A DNA stretch of 64,000 bases from Punica granatum (Eukaryota; Streptophyta; Magnoliopsida; Myrtales; Lythraceae). Below the pieces are notes generated by a model that worked only from the letters and a program-made list of their open reading frames with translations, did no database searches and had not been told where the DNA came from. The translations under genes were made by a program, and so were the position numbers. The number at the start of each line of letters is the position of its first letter. Positions within the stretch are counted from its first letter, which is position 1. Shown piece after piece: positions 11,733 through 23,400 of this stretch. The stretch lies in contig NC_045128.1 of NCBI RefSeq assembly GCF_007655135.1, positions 11,780,001 through 11,844,000 of the forward strand, written 5' to 3'.

Positions 11733-13984
11733 TTAATTAACCACTGTATTGGATCCTTGAGTTGATGGCTCATCGCAAATAGTTAAGTTCATCACATCCT
11801 CTGTGAGTTGATCCATGGAAATCCCACAACCATCTACATTCAAAAAAGAGAAAGATTAACAAAAGAACTTTAGAAATCAAATCTGAAAAGTAAACTTACC
11901 AGCTAATCCATAAAGCCAATCTCGAGAGCACATGAGTGCTTCCACAAGGTCGGGTTTCAAAGAACTCCGATATTGATCGAGAACACGACCTCCACAACTG
12001 AATGCTGCCTCGGAGGCAACCGTGGATATGGGAATGCTCAAAATATCACGAGCCATCCTTGCAACTGTCGGATATCGTTAGGAGTTAATTTTCCAATACT
12101 CAAGAATGTCCAAGTCCGTCTTTCTATGGCTCCTTGTCTCATCTAAGTACTTTTCTAGGTTAGACTTTTTTGAAGATGCTGAATACACATTATCAGCATA
12201 ATCATCGAACTCCTGATAAAAAATTAAAAATAATAAACCAATGACAAACATATTCCAAGCGAAACTGACAACTAAAAAAATTGAAAAAGTAATACATAAT
12301 ATCATTAAAAATTTTACCTCCAGCATATCCACGGTCTCGGACTCTTGATGATCCGGCACCACCTTCTCTTTTGATGCAGATGATAGATCCACCTTCTGAC
12401 GTGCTGTATATTCTTCATAAAATGAGAATAATTTGTCCCGAATAGTTTGAAATTCTGAAGATTGACTACCATATAACTTTCTGTAACTCCAATCCACAAA
12501 CTCAAGTTTATACCTGAGGTCCAATATCACCGCAATCGATAAAATCACTGAAAATTCAGACCAGTACTTTTCAAATTTCATAAGCATCCTTAACGACATT
12601 GCTCTCAGATCTTCATCTGTCCCATCACTATACTCCTTGAGCAACACATATGCTTTGAAAGTAGAAGGAAAGTATAGATTTGCGGTTGGATACTTACTTC
12701 CAGAAAACAAGTTCGTAATCTCAAAGAAAACCCCCAAGAATTTCTTTATCTTCTCAATCTTCTGCCACTCCAGTGAGGTAGGACAATTCGTATAATTGGA
12801 ATCACTTAACTCTAGGTGGCAAAATGCACGATGATAATAGAATGCACTGTCAAGCATAAGAAATGTTGAATTCCAACGAGTAGGGACATCTTGCCTCAAG
12901 CCTTTCTTCGGATTCAAAGACAAGAGTTTTACACATTCAAGAAATTTTTCTTTTCTAACTTGAGACCCCTTAACATACTTGACACTCTCCCGCACTTTGC
13001 CTACCGCAACATCAATCTCTTTCAGTCCATCTTGCACAATCAAATTAATGATATGCGCACAACATCGTTGATGAAAGAATTCACCTTTGGCTAAAAGTGC
13101 ATCCTTCAAATTCAAATGTGATCTCAACAAGCTCACGAAAGTGTCATTGGCGGAGAGGCATTATCCAAAGTAATAGAAAATAATCTTCCCTCAATACCCC
13201 ACTCAGCCAACAAAGAGGTAATCTTATTGCTTAATGCCACACCAGTATGTGGAGGTGGCATCGGGGAGAAATTCAGAATCCTCTTTTGCAAACTCCAATT
13301 TTTATCAATAAAATGTGCGGTCAAAGAGAGATACCCATCAGTAGCAATAGAGGTCCACAAATCAGATGTCAAACAAATTCTACCACTAGCTTTCTCAAGC
13401 AAGCTCTTAACCCGTGACTTCTCTTTTTTATAAACTTTCAACACATCAGCCCTTGCAGTATTTCGAGATATAACAGGCACACTCTCGCGCAAATATGCGA
13501 ATACAGATCTAATCGCAGTATACTCCACAAAGGCAAGAGGCAGATCGTGCATAATAATGGCAGCAATCAATAACTCACGAAAACGTTCAGGATCAAATAT
13601 AGCATTTCTCAAAGACATATCATGATTCACCAGCAGCTGACCAACATCTCGTGTGTCCTTACGAATGCATCTTTCACTATGCTTTTTCAAATTTCCCGTC
13701 CCATATTGACTATTACAAATAAAAATAGAGCCACACTTCTTGCACTTACAACAGCTCTCACCATCAATCGACTTTTCTGCCAACTTCTCAAAGAATTGCC
13801 AAACAGGTGATGTCAACCTTCTTTTTCGCTTGCCTTTCGATGCCCCTGCCTGAGTTCCTGTTGAAGTGTCTTGAATCTCATCTGCATCAAGCTCCACTAC
13901 ATCATCATCTTCGTTTATCGTGGCCATGGATTTTTCCTTCCTAGAGGATTCCAAGTTCACCTCCAAATTATTTTCTGAACTCAT
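11733..13984 (-). pseudogene. hAT transposase (BED zinc finger, RICESLEEPER/ZBED-like), disrupted
   Basis: The reading starts at 13984 (MSSENN), just after a likely 5'-leader splice acceptor. A BED-type zinc finger follows: CCKCKKCGSIF and LKKHSERC. The core includes ICLTSDLWTS and, downstream, FFHQRCCAHIINLIVQDGL. The C-terminal dimerisation region includes [20 protein letters not shown]. Introns: 12317-12213 and 11899-11834. Two breaks are visible. Near 13152 two extra bases shift the frame directly after LDNAS. At 12078-12080 an in-frame TAA stands after WKINS, where related proteins usually continue into [11 protein letters not shown], which is encoded directly behind it. The stop at 11733 matches a short last exon. 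The element is therefore probably not autonomous unless the breaks are sequence errors. Confidence 0.9.
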
Positions 13985-15284
13985 TATCCCTAAATAAAAC
14001 AAACAATGAGAAACTGGTTAAAGTCTAGAAATACTTCAATTTACAGTATTCATCAATATATCTAGAAAGTTCTGTGTTGTAAATAGGTCCATCAACATAT
14101 CAGTTGCATTAGTGTTTTTTTCCTTCCATAACACCAGTGGTTGATGTTAAGCTTCTTCTACTGCTGAGGGAGAAGGACTGAAAGATGCCAAGGCCCGGCC
14201 CCAGACCTTACGAGTGCGTCCGCCGAGTTTGGCACAGCGACAGACACCAACCCATCCGAGGTTCCATAATTCAGCAGATTTTCAGGTCCTTCACTCACAC
14301 TTCATCCCCAAACCCCTCCTCTCTCTCTCTCTCTCTCTCGCTCTCGCTCGCTCTCTGTGTGTGTACATACATATATATTCATGGGTTGAAGAATCAATTA
14401 ATGAAAGAAGCTGATTTCTTCCTGGATTTTGCATTTCAGTTTTAGATGCACACACAGCTATGTATTGAAGCATACAGAATACATAATCTCAAACGGAAAG
14501 GACCCTGGATAAGTGTTCAACGATGACAGGAAACAGAAAGCAGAACTCATCAGAGTTGAAAGCAATACTACTCCACAAAATTGTTCTCGTCGTTACAAGA
14601 AATACGAGGTTTTAGTGCCACCAATCCAATCTAACATAACCGTACCCAATAAATTTCGCAAAGATTAGAAGCTCGTCTTTTGCTGAAGATCCAAAAGAAT
14701 CCGCAAAGATCGAACCTTTGCTCAAAGAATGGATCAATTCATCTTCCCAAAGAAAAAAGACAAAGCAAAATAAGAAGAATCGGTAAACCAAGACTTCACA
14801 CCAATATCAAGGGCCAACACAGATGAAAAACCAAGAAAGATGATACCTTGACAAGGGGAAAGATGATATCGAACCTGCTTCAGAGAGGGAGGTCGCAGAG
14901 TTGACCCGAGATCGAGGACGCGCGGTGAAGTTGCCTTCGTCTAGGACTCCGGGTGCTGTCGACTGAACGGCGGAAGGTCACCTTCGTCGTCTGGGTGCTA
15001 TCGTTTGAGCGGACAGTCGAAGTTGTCTTTGACTCAAGTGGACGCTAGATCTGGAAGAATTCAAGAAATCAGGTCTGTCTTCGATTTCGAAGGAAATCGA
15101 GTGGAATCGTGCTTGCAGGAAGGAAATCAGGTCTGTGAATCAGGTCCGTCGGGGTCTGGACTCTGGAGGATCTGGAAGCAACGAAGGTCTGAACTCTGAA
15201 GGAAATGAAAATAGGTTTGCGAATTGGAAATCGAATGTTAGAGTTAGGGTTACATAAAGGATATTTTGGTCAATTCATATACAT

Positions 15285-15500
15285 AAACGTGTCTAAACGG
15301 GTTACACAATTATAGTAACACGATTAAACACGTTTATTTAAACGTGTTTAATCGTGTATAATCGGGTTACACGGGTTCAACCCGGTAAGACACGCTTATT
15401 AATCGTGTCTAAACGAGTTGGACCCGTTTAACCCGAATATCAAAAATACCCAACCCGAACCCGTTTAACTCCGTGTCGTGTAATCGTGTCGTATCAAATA
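15285..15500. repeat. hAT right subterminal repeat array
   Basis: Same ACACG, CGTGT and CCCGTTTA motif set as at the left end, ending next to the right terminal inverted repeat. Confidence 0.75.
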
Positions 15501-15520
15501 TTACCGGCCCTAATGAAAGT
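15500..15520. repeat. hAT right end: terminal inverted repeat and target duplication
   Basis: The element ends ATTACCGGCCCTA at 15512, followed by the target duplication ATGAAAGT at 15513-15520. Confidence 0.9.
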
Positions 15521-15830
15521 ACTCAGCGTGGAGTATACTGCAGTGAGGGATCAGTCCTAAGAAAGTCGGCTCAAAGTATTCATAAATATTTTTTATGCAT
15601 ATTGCATCAATTAAAGAGTTGAATTCAGTTCAAGGGATTTGTAAAAAGGGTTGTTCATGTCCTTTATAATAATAAAATTCGTATCGAGTTCAAATCTGAT
15701 AAAGAGAAGTGAAAAATGACTCCATTGAATGTGCTAACCCCTGTGTTGGGTGGCCTTCCAAGAAAAGAATCCCAATAAGATATGGACAGGTCATTAATTT
15801 GAGATGATGATTGCCAGGAAAAGTGTTAAA

Positions 15831-16075
15831 TGCTCTGTTTAAATTTTTAAATATCTCATTTTAACTTTAATTTTAATTTTAATTCAGCACACTACACAAC
15901 AAAAATACACATTTTTAAGTCAAAAATTTTAACTTTAACTTTAACTCAACACACTACACAACAAAAATACACGTTTCCCAAGTCAAAATTTATAATCACG
16001 TCTCATTTATCATTTTCCACAATTAAAATCTAAATCAAAATTAAAGTTACTTTTTAACTCTGAATTCAAACGCAT
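15831..16075. mobile_element. MITE, family A copy 2
   Basis: Shares with 2656-2841 the repeated AACTTTAACTCAACA and CTACACAA motifs, an ACACATTTTTAAGTC-like spacer and the AACTCTGAATTCAAACGC-type right end. It is about 60 bp longer, through an extra internal segment. It lies downstream of the ERD7-like gene. Confidence 0.6.
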
Positions 16076-16276
16076 TAAAAATGTCTTACGTACAAATTGT
16101 GCAGACATACATTGGAAGATCTATCTGAGGAAAGAAGCAGCAATGGCAATATGCAAATGATATACCAAATCATTCTCAGTTAGTTCTAGACAGATATTCC
16201 AGACTCCATTACAAACCCGAGCATGCTGTTTCTAGTCCATCTAGACTTTAACTAATAGAGTTGAATCGGACTGAAT

Positions 16277-18645
16277 TCAAGAGTATGAATTCTTGGCCTT
16301 GCCCGCATTTTTTAGCACCCCAGTGGAGACGGAAGATGCCGGATTGACGGCCTTCCTGATCTTGAAGACGTTCCAAGCAGTGCTTGCACAGTGACCTGCT
16401 GTTGCAAGCGCATCTTCTGTTGCCTCCCCTGCACTCTCTCCAAACCTGATTGCTCGAACAAGATAAAAGCACAATGATTTATTTACTGTTTTACAATTCG
16501 TTTCGGAAAGCGTGGCAATGGGAGTTTGATTTTCAGTATTGTTGAAACGTCTTCTTTGGGCAGATTGTCTTTCTTACTTAGAAACCAGCAATCCATGTTT
16601 TGTACAGCATTTTAAGGAAATTGTCAATTGGACAGCTTTATGTTGACTTCCGCCCATAATCGAAGAATTCAAATCAAAACCAGAATGAGAGTTATTATCT
16701 TGATGTTTCGGCAAGCGGAAAGAACAAAGAAATATGAGAGTGTGAGTTCGTGGAGAGAGTAATTTGCACCTTCTGCTGACCATTCTCGTAGCAGCTTTTG
16801 AGGTAGCCGAGTAAGCTTGCTTCTCAGCCGCTTCAGCTGCATCTAACACCTTATCTGCAACACGCAGAATTGACATCATTGAGACGTGAAAATTTGACTC
16901 TCTTTTTGAAAGAAACATGGCTCGAGCTTTTGACGAACTTGAACGTTAATGACACTTACCGACAGCATCAAGTGAAGCCAGCAGAACCTCTCCTGGAACC
17001 ATTGCTAGGAAGGACTTCCCTGCTTGGGACTTCACCATCGGCGCCATTACCGATCCAGTGGCAAATTGAACTCCATCTAGCAGTTTCTTGCTGATCTTGT
17101 CAGTCATTTTAGACACCTTTCTTACACTTGGGGAGAAACAACGAAACAGTCAAATTATGCTCAACATACATTTTAGTGCACCCTTCTGCTGTGCTTAGTT
17201 TATTCTATTTTTATGCGCCTAGTTTTTTTCCAACATCAGACTTGTACATAAGCTAGTGTTTAACCATGGCTAATGTCGGGCCGATAAAAACATGATTAAT
17301 GAATTACCGTACACCTTCATATTAGCTTAAGCGTTTGGTTTATCAGCAACTTAACAATAAATAAAATTGATAATGCCCCTAGACTTGTCTGGTACAATGT
17401 TCATATTGAAGGGTACCGTTTCAGGCTTATATTGACTGCGCTCTTCTTCTGGGCACCCCCATTGCTGCCTCCATAGCTTTCATGGTAACTCGAACCATTC
17501 CTCTGCTCCACAACACTAGTCATGATCATTTCTCCTCCCTTGTGGACCTGGATGGTCACGATTTTCAAATATTAAAACATAAAACCAATTTTCTCTTTGC
17601 CATCACCAAACTAAAAATCAAAGTATGTTAAAAGTCCTCAGAACTTAAATCTACTTTCAGATCCAATACACACTCAGTCTTATCAAGTCTCAAAGTCAAT
17701 TTTCTAAAATACAACCAATTTTCCTTATATTTCTAGTTCAAATGGCATTACGCAACTTCATCTTTGCATCGACAAACTGAGAAGCTAAGTTAATACCCCA
17801 GCACTTCAGTCGCTTTCAGGTACATTCCGTATAAACAGCTTTATAATCATCTCAAAATCAAGTTTAGGCAGTGTTTCGAGCTCGAAGATGGCGTTACTCA
17901 AGTCCTATGAGACTCTGAATTTACTTTAAAAGGTGAAAGTTGAAGCTGCTCAGAAGTCAGAAATAAATACCATGGCTAAAGCAATCGATTTCGTAAAAGC
18001 ATAATGCTAATATTGAAATCAAACCTGATTGGTGTAGCCATTGCTACACATAAAGATGCCTTTAACAATCTGACCAGTCCCTCCGGCAATGGCCTTAGCC
18101 AAGACATTGTTATAGTCATTGATTTTCGGGGCAAACTCCTTCCAGTTAAGGTTCCGGTTCGGTGCAGAATATGAAGATGAAGAAGCAGGAGCCGAAGAAG
18201 AGAAGCACGAATGTTCTTCAAGGAACTTGTCCAAGTACCCCAAATAGCTTACATACTGTTCCATGAAAGTGACTCCATAGCTGAGCGGGTCACCATCTTT
18301 CACGGGCAGGGAGAAGAGGTAGTGAAGGGAGTCTAACTTCACGACCGGCTCGTCCTTGGTGAGCGGCCACTGGAGGTCATCACCGACCTTTATGATGGTT
18401 GCCAGGGAGATGTTCTCGTCCGAGATGGTGAGAAGGGTGAACTCTCTGCCACTGGAGAGCTCCAAAGCTTCTCCTTGGTCCATTAAGTGGACGGTGCATG
18501 ACGGGATTTGGAGCAGAACTTGCTGCTTGGTCGTTCTGGGTTCCGAGTTTTGCTGGGTTGTCTCATAAGGATCAAAGTACGTAGAATTTGAACCTCCTCT
18601 GCTGCTGCTGTTGCTTCTGCTGCTTCCACAGCTGAAACAGCCCAT
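16277..18645 (-). CDS. Senescence/dehydration-associated protein (ERD7/spartin-like)
   Basis: Members of this family carry a plant senescence/spartin domain and are linked to drought, cold and senescence responses and to membranes or lipid droplets. Exons: 18645-18025, 17547-17417, 17126-16960, 16854-16770 and 16445-16277; phases close to give 390 residues. Exon 1 has a conserved N-terminal part including [20 protein letters not shown], and the senescence domain runs from about residue 190 to the end, with [56 protein letters not shown] and the final [18 protein letters not shown]. The N-terminus MGCFSCGSS has Gly2 and Cys3, typical of dual acylation, so membrane anchoring is likely (inferred). 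An in-frame ATG at 18756 would add 37 residues and bury that site; I prefer 18645. Confidence 0.92.
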
Positions 18646-19479
18646 CTTCCTCTTCCTCTCTGTCTCTCCCGCAGATGAAGTGGACCTGTTCTTGGAGAGA
18701 GCTGTGTTTGGTTTTGTCAGGACATGGAATAGAAGAACATTGTGATTGGCTGGCAAGGGAATAGGAATGGCTTACAGAGGAAGTTGTGCTGTGTTTGATT
18801 CGAAAGGCTTTAACTTTATTCTGTTCCTTGTTTGAAATATGTTACTGCTAAAAGCTGAGATGCGACTTATGCCCTTTCGGTGGAACAAAGCAAAAATAAT
18901 GACCCCCACAAAGGTAGAGAAAATTTTTTAAAAAGAACATTATCCAAATGATTCCATGTCCTGTCAAGTGTGAACCCGCAGATATTTTTCAAACTATCAA
19001 TGGTTTAGCAGTGAGACAACTCATAGAAGGCACTTTTTCAAAGCATTGCACTGAATGGTCAGCTCGAGGATATCATTTGGACGGTGAAACTAAGAAGATA
19101 TAATCCGGCATATAAACAACAGATATTGAAAGCATATATGCCATGGCGGCCAAATCGTTATTGAATGCGAACTGATATAACCAGTGGCTATGCAAGCTGA
19201 ACTTAAGGACAGGAAAATGGTAAAAGGGCTCTCGGCTTCAAGAGCTTTCGCTATGCTCTAATGGTTTTGGTAACTTTCAGAAGGCAAACATCAACGGCAA
19301 AACAGGCTGTTGAACCCGATGTAACTGGGAATAATTTTTCTTGACTGGAGCAAATATAACAGCCATAGGAGAAGAGAAGTTGCATTCAGCATATCAAAAC
19401 TAAATACTAACTCAACCCGAAACAAAAGCCTTTGTATTGTGAAGACATTTGTGAGCCAGACTTCGCCAGCACAGATAAT
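18646..19479. promoter_or_regulatory. Intergenic region: ERD7-like promoter and 3' region of the methyltransferase gene
   Basis: Both neighbours are on the minus strand, so this 0.8 kb should contain the upstream control region of the ERD7-like gene and the 3' untranslated region of the methyltransferase gene. Moderately AT-rich; I see no further gene and did not assign a TATA box. Confidence 0.4.
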
Positions 19480-21143
19480 TTAAGATACACACTCAATTGG
19501 GTCATTAACATTATCATCTATGCCCTGAATCTGATCCCTCTTGTAATTGTCTCCGATAAAGTGGTGAAGCAGCACTCCTGCTGCCACGCTCACATTCAAG
19601 CTCTCAACAGCCAAGAATGATCGGAACTCTTCGGCTTCCGCATCATTATCCCCGGCACTGACATCCACAGGGATATTTCCAGGAATCCTAATCAGCTGAG
19701 TACATGACCTCTCCACCAATGGCCTCAGTCCAGTTCCCTCGCTACCCAAAACAAGAATTGTGGGCGGACCAGGTGCTACTGCATCTACAGGAACTGATCT
19801 AGACAAGACGACCCTCCAAGAACTCTCCACCCATTTTCCGCTGACGATGTCAAGAACTTCATCATGTTCTTGCAATACCGAAGCTCCATCAGCTCAAGGG
19901 ACCCAGCACTGGCTTTGCTCACAACTCCACTTAAGGGAGCAGAATTCTTCGCGCAGAGGACTACCCCCGAAGCTCCGAAGAAGTAAGCAGACCTAATAAT
20001 TGCCCCCAGATTCTGCGGGTCGGTTACCTCATCTAAGGCAACCCAAAGAGACCCTTCACCCTCCCCAACAGAGACAGGATCCAGTTCAGTAATTTTCGCC
20101 ATTTCAAGGGGCGAAGCATCCAAAACGAGTCCCTGATGAGGGCGGTTATCGACAATCATATTCAAATCATGCTTTGAGACTTCTTTCACAGTTAGCCCGA
20201 TTTTCTCAGCGATTTTCAGGACCTTCTCGAACCCTTTCTTGTCCTTCTTCCTCCTATTGTTACTGCTCAAATCAAGCCCTTCCTGGAGGTAAAGAGCATA
20301 GAACTCTCTTCTTGCAGCTGATAATGCAGCAAGCACAGGTCCCACCCCGTAGACTCCTTCACCAGCCATCTTTGGAGGGCTTGGTCCCGTGGCCTCCTTC
20401 CACGTCTTTCTGCCCCAATTTTCCTGGTTACTCCACCTCCGCATCTCCGGTCTCTCAGACCTCCCAAATCTCCCGAACCTCGTCTTAATCTTATCCCATC
20501 TTGGGTCATCATCCCTTTCATCTTCTCCTCCTCCTCTTTCGTCGTCCATCCCTCGTTCACCATCTTCATCGTCATCGCGCCTCCATTTAATCCTGCTATG
20601 CCTAATCTCCTCCACACCAACACCATTTCTCTTCGTTCCTTCATCGACCCGATCAAATGTGCTATTCTTCCCATTAAAGGACTTAGCTTTATCAAACCCC
20701 TCCTCCTCTAACCTCCTTGCCGATTGTTCCCAAGAAGACTGAACATCATTTCTCATAGAGGCCCTAGTCGAAAGTTTCGATTCCCGAGCTTCATCTGGCG
20801 ATAGCCACGGAAGGGTTTTCCCAGTTCTCGCCGCAGAGCTTCCCCCGCCCATTTCCTCGTAACCTAAACTCGAAAAAGCCTGAAGTTTTGCAACTTTACA
20901 GTGCAGAGCAGGGGCTCTAACCTTAAACCCCCTTGAAAAAATTCTGGGTTTTGCTGAGCTACCGATTCCCGGAGGAGATTTCCTGGTGGCCATCCCCAAG
21001 GTTGGGCCTTTGCGGCCATTGAAGCTAAGGAAACCAGGGTTTAGCTGGGGTTTTGGAGTAGATGAAGAAGGGAGGAATTGAGGTTTGATACAGAGCCTGA
21101 CGGTGGAGGAGAAAGCCTGCGTCTTTGAGAGGTTAGTGTACAT
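19480..21143 (-). CDS. SpoU/TrmH-family RNA 2'-O-methyltransferase (MRM1-like), frameshifted
   Basis: The family methylates 2'-O of a ribose in organellar rRNA or tRNA using S-adenosylmethionine through a trefoil-knot fold. The N-terminus is rich in Ser, Lys and Arg and fits a plastid or mitochondrial transit peptide. Then come an acidic and arginine-rich linker (about 140-230), a substrate-binding domain (about 268-350, from YGVGPVLAALSAARREFYAL) and the methylase domain. Methylase motif 1 is LDEVTDPQNLGAIIRSA; motif 2 is ILVLGSEGTGL; motif 3 is SLNVSVAAGVLLHHF. Motif 1 is in the frame of the start codon, but motifs 2 and 3 are in the next frame. The switch lies at 19810-19811, directly after LGG, where one base appears missing. 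Without it the product would be about 554 residues; with it translation stops early after CLDQFL. Either a sequencing error or a recent inactivation. No intron explains it. Confidence 0.85.
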
Positions 21144-22991
21144 GGCTAACCTCGGGGAAGGGAATCGAAACGATTGAAGATTTTACAGAAATTGAAGAGC
21201 AGAACCTGAATTGATTGGAAAACTGTTCGGCTTGTCTTCGTCTCAACAAAGCCCAACAGGTTTCCTATCCTCCCCTCACCGGCTCAGTACAACGACGCCG
21301 CTTCCGCTTCAGAGTCTTCCCCGCTTTTGACCAAAATTGTTTTTTTTTTTTAATTTTTTTTTTCAACTGCTAACTAGGTGCAGGTCCAAGCATTTCTGGC
21401 GACAAGTATAAAAAATAAATAGAACTTAGTTTATTCGATTTTAATTAACAATTAGTCGTCTGATCCGGAGTTCCGATAAAAAGCTTATATCGAGTGGTAG
21501 TGACGGTCTTCATTTATTTGTTCCAATTTGTAAAAATCTGATAGACAGTTCTCACATATAAAAGAGAAGGGCAGAGGATCAAATGGGTTTAAGGATGATG
21601 TTTCCACCTAGGATATACCGTTGATGTTTTTACAACAGACGAAGTCCAAATATAGTTGGTGTAAAGTAAAAATTGTATATACTCTATAGGTCAACTGTGC
21701 TTAGAAATACCCAAGACATGATTGACGCAATCTCTGTACAATTGCAGTAGGAGTTTTTTTTTTTTTTTTTGATAATTTAGCAATCTTCACTATTAGTGAT
21801 GTATATATATCTTTACATCTTCACATATATAAAAGTTAGAACAAAGCATGGTGCGATACCATGTAGGATATGAAAGGAGTTTTGTGCCTGACTTTTCATG
21901 TCATTATTAATAGAGATTGGACAAACAGTGCTATATCACACTGTCACATCACAATGGCAGTCGAAATGATGTAAGACCATTATTCTCATATTTATACTTA
22001 CATTCATACTCAACTAAATGTGGTTATTATGAGAAAACAAAAGATCACATTAAAGTAATAGAGCATTATGAGACAGGGGTAGGAAGTTCAGTCAAGCATT
22101 GGAGTGGGCGATCACAAGATCAGAGCTTTTCTTTATTCTCGGGCTGCTGTCTTTTGCCTACAATTTGGTTGAGGAGGACGTCATCAAGCTTTCATATTTA
22201 GTGGGCGTTGATGAATGCACAAGGTAAAGAAGTGGTTCCGACATTTGAATACGCAATAGAAATGCAATAGAATTCCAACTTTTCGGAGAAGGCGTTCATC
22301 GTGATTTAGGAAGAACTACAAAATTCAGATGTTAGAGTCATGTTAGTACTTCCCATTACGTAGGTACGGAAATATTTGTAGATATTGAAAATATTTATTC
22401 GCTTGTTGAATTAAAGCTCTAGCTTTATATCCTTTTTAATCACTATCAATATAGATGTCTACTTACTCAGTTTGAATTCAATAAGACTGCATAGATAATT
22501 GAGAATGTTTCAGACTAGAACTCCAGTAAAGGAACCTGATAACAAACTGTGGCTGTGGGTCTTTTGCTATCTATGAAACTAATAACATGGACGTTATTAC
22601 AATAACTTAAAGTTTCTACGTATTATACAATCTTAATAGTTGATTGTTCTTGGAAGGTAGACCCTATACTAACCATGCAAAGAACTCGAATAAAAGTTTT
22701 TCAATATGGAAGTCCATATTTTATATAAAGTTTGTGATGCACCCTCTGTAATCACTTGATATTGTGATCACATGCATAGGATTTACATTATTCAGACGAA
22801 TATTTATTTACTTCTTCACATAGTTGTCATGTAAGTTTCATTTGAGAGTAATAATTCGTGAGGTTGGTGATTTAATACTTCCTCTACTTTCCTTTCTCTT
22901 TTCTATTTTGGCTCGTAGAGATCTCAAGAAATATATTCTTTATTTGACTATTTATCATTTTCTAATACTGGTCAATAATCCCATTACCTCT

Positions 22992-23024
22992 AGCATATGC
23001 ATATGCACGGGCCTTTCATCTAGT
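22992..23024 (+). mobile_element. Helitron-like 3' end (candidate)
   Basis: GCATATGCACGGGCC followed by TTTCATCTAGT closely resembles the 3' end at 63215-63241 and ends with CTAGT, the Helitron CTRRT signature, after a hairpin-capable GC segment. The base after it is A, not the usual T. The 5' end was not found, so extent is unknown. Confidence 0.4.
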
Positions 23025-23032
23025 ATACATTA

Positions 23033-23400
23033 TAAAAGCTGAGCCAACGCTTTGAGAAGCGCCATGTAGGTCGCGGGAAGGTTCTTGTTGCATCAACTTT
23101 CGGTTCACCAACCAATAGAGATAGTATAAGTGGTACAACAACATACAACCACCTCGCTTACCGAAGTCGAAAGGATGAAAGACCATGAGTCATACTTCTA
23201 TTTTGAATTTATGATGAAATAAATATGATTATTATTATTTGTAATTTAGAAATACAAATTTATCCACAATTATAAAAGCTGAGCCACGCATTGGGAACAC
23301 CATATAGAACGCAGCGTGACCTTTCGATTCACCCACCAATAGAGAAAGTACAAGTGGTGCAATAACATACATCAACTCACTTGCGGAAAAGTTCTACATC
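23033..23400. repeat. Diverged tandem pair
   Basis: Two related segments begin with ATAAAAGCTGAGCCA (about 23031 and 23269) and share ACCAATAGAGA, AAGTGGT and CAATAACATACA-type stretches in the same order, at roughly 238-bp spacing. Both are non-coding and clearly diverged. Confidence 0.55.

Larger units (their letters stand above)
10619..15512 (-). mobile_element. hAT-superfamily DNA transposon, 4894 bp, full length
   Basis: The ends are TAGGGGTGGCAAT on the left and, read in reverse complement, TAGGGCCGGTAAT on the right. They are flanked by a perfect 8-bp direct duplication, ATGAAAGT, at 10611-10618 and 15513-15520; 8 bp is the hallmark of hAT insertion. Both subterminal regions are packed with ACACGAC/CGTGT and CCCGTTTA motifs. 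The interior carries a BED-zinc-finger transposase gene on the minus strand that is broken (see 11733-13984). The intact target duplication shows that this is a single insertion event not much rearranged since. A CT microsatellite at about 14320-14350 lies in the presumed 5' untranslated region of the transposase. Confidence 0.93.

Noticed and set aside
19810..19811. Intron as an explanation for the frame change in the methyltransferase gene
   Set aside because: The conserved protein is continuous across this point with only one base missing, and there is no GT..AG pair of workable size.
20174..20742. Plus-strand Ser/Pro-rich frames of 104 and 117 residues
   Set aside because: They are antisense shadows of the methyltransferase linker region.
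21917..22201. 94-residue plus-strand frame
   Set aside because: No recognisable domain, no splice context and no repeat of the frame elsewhere; treated as chance.
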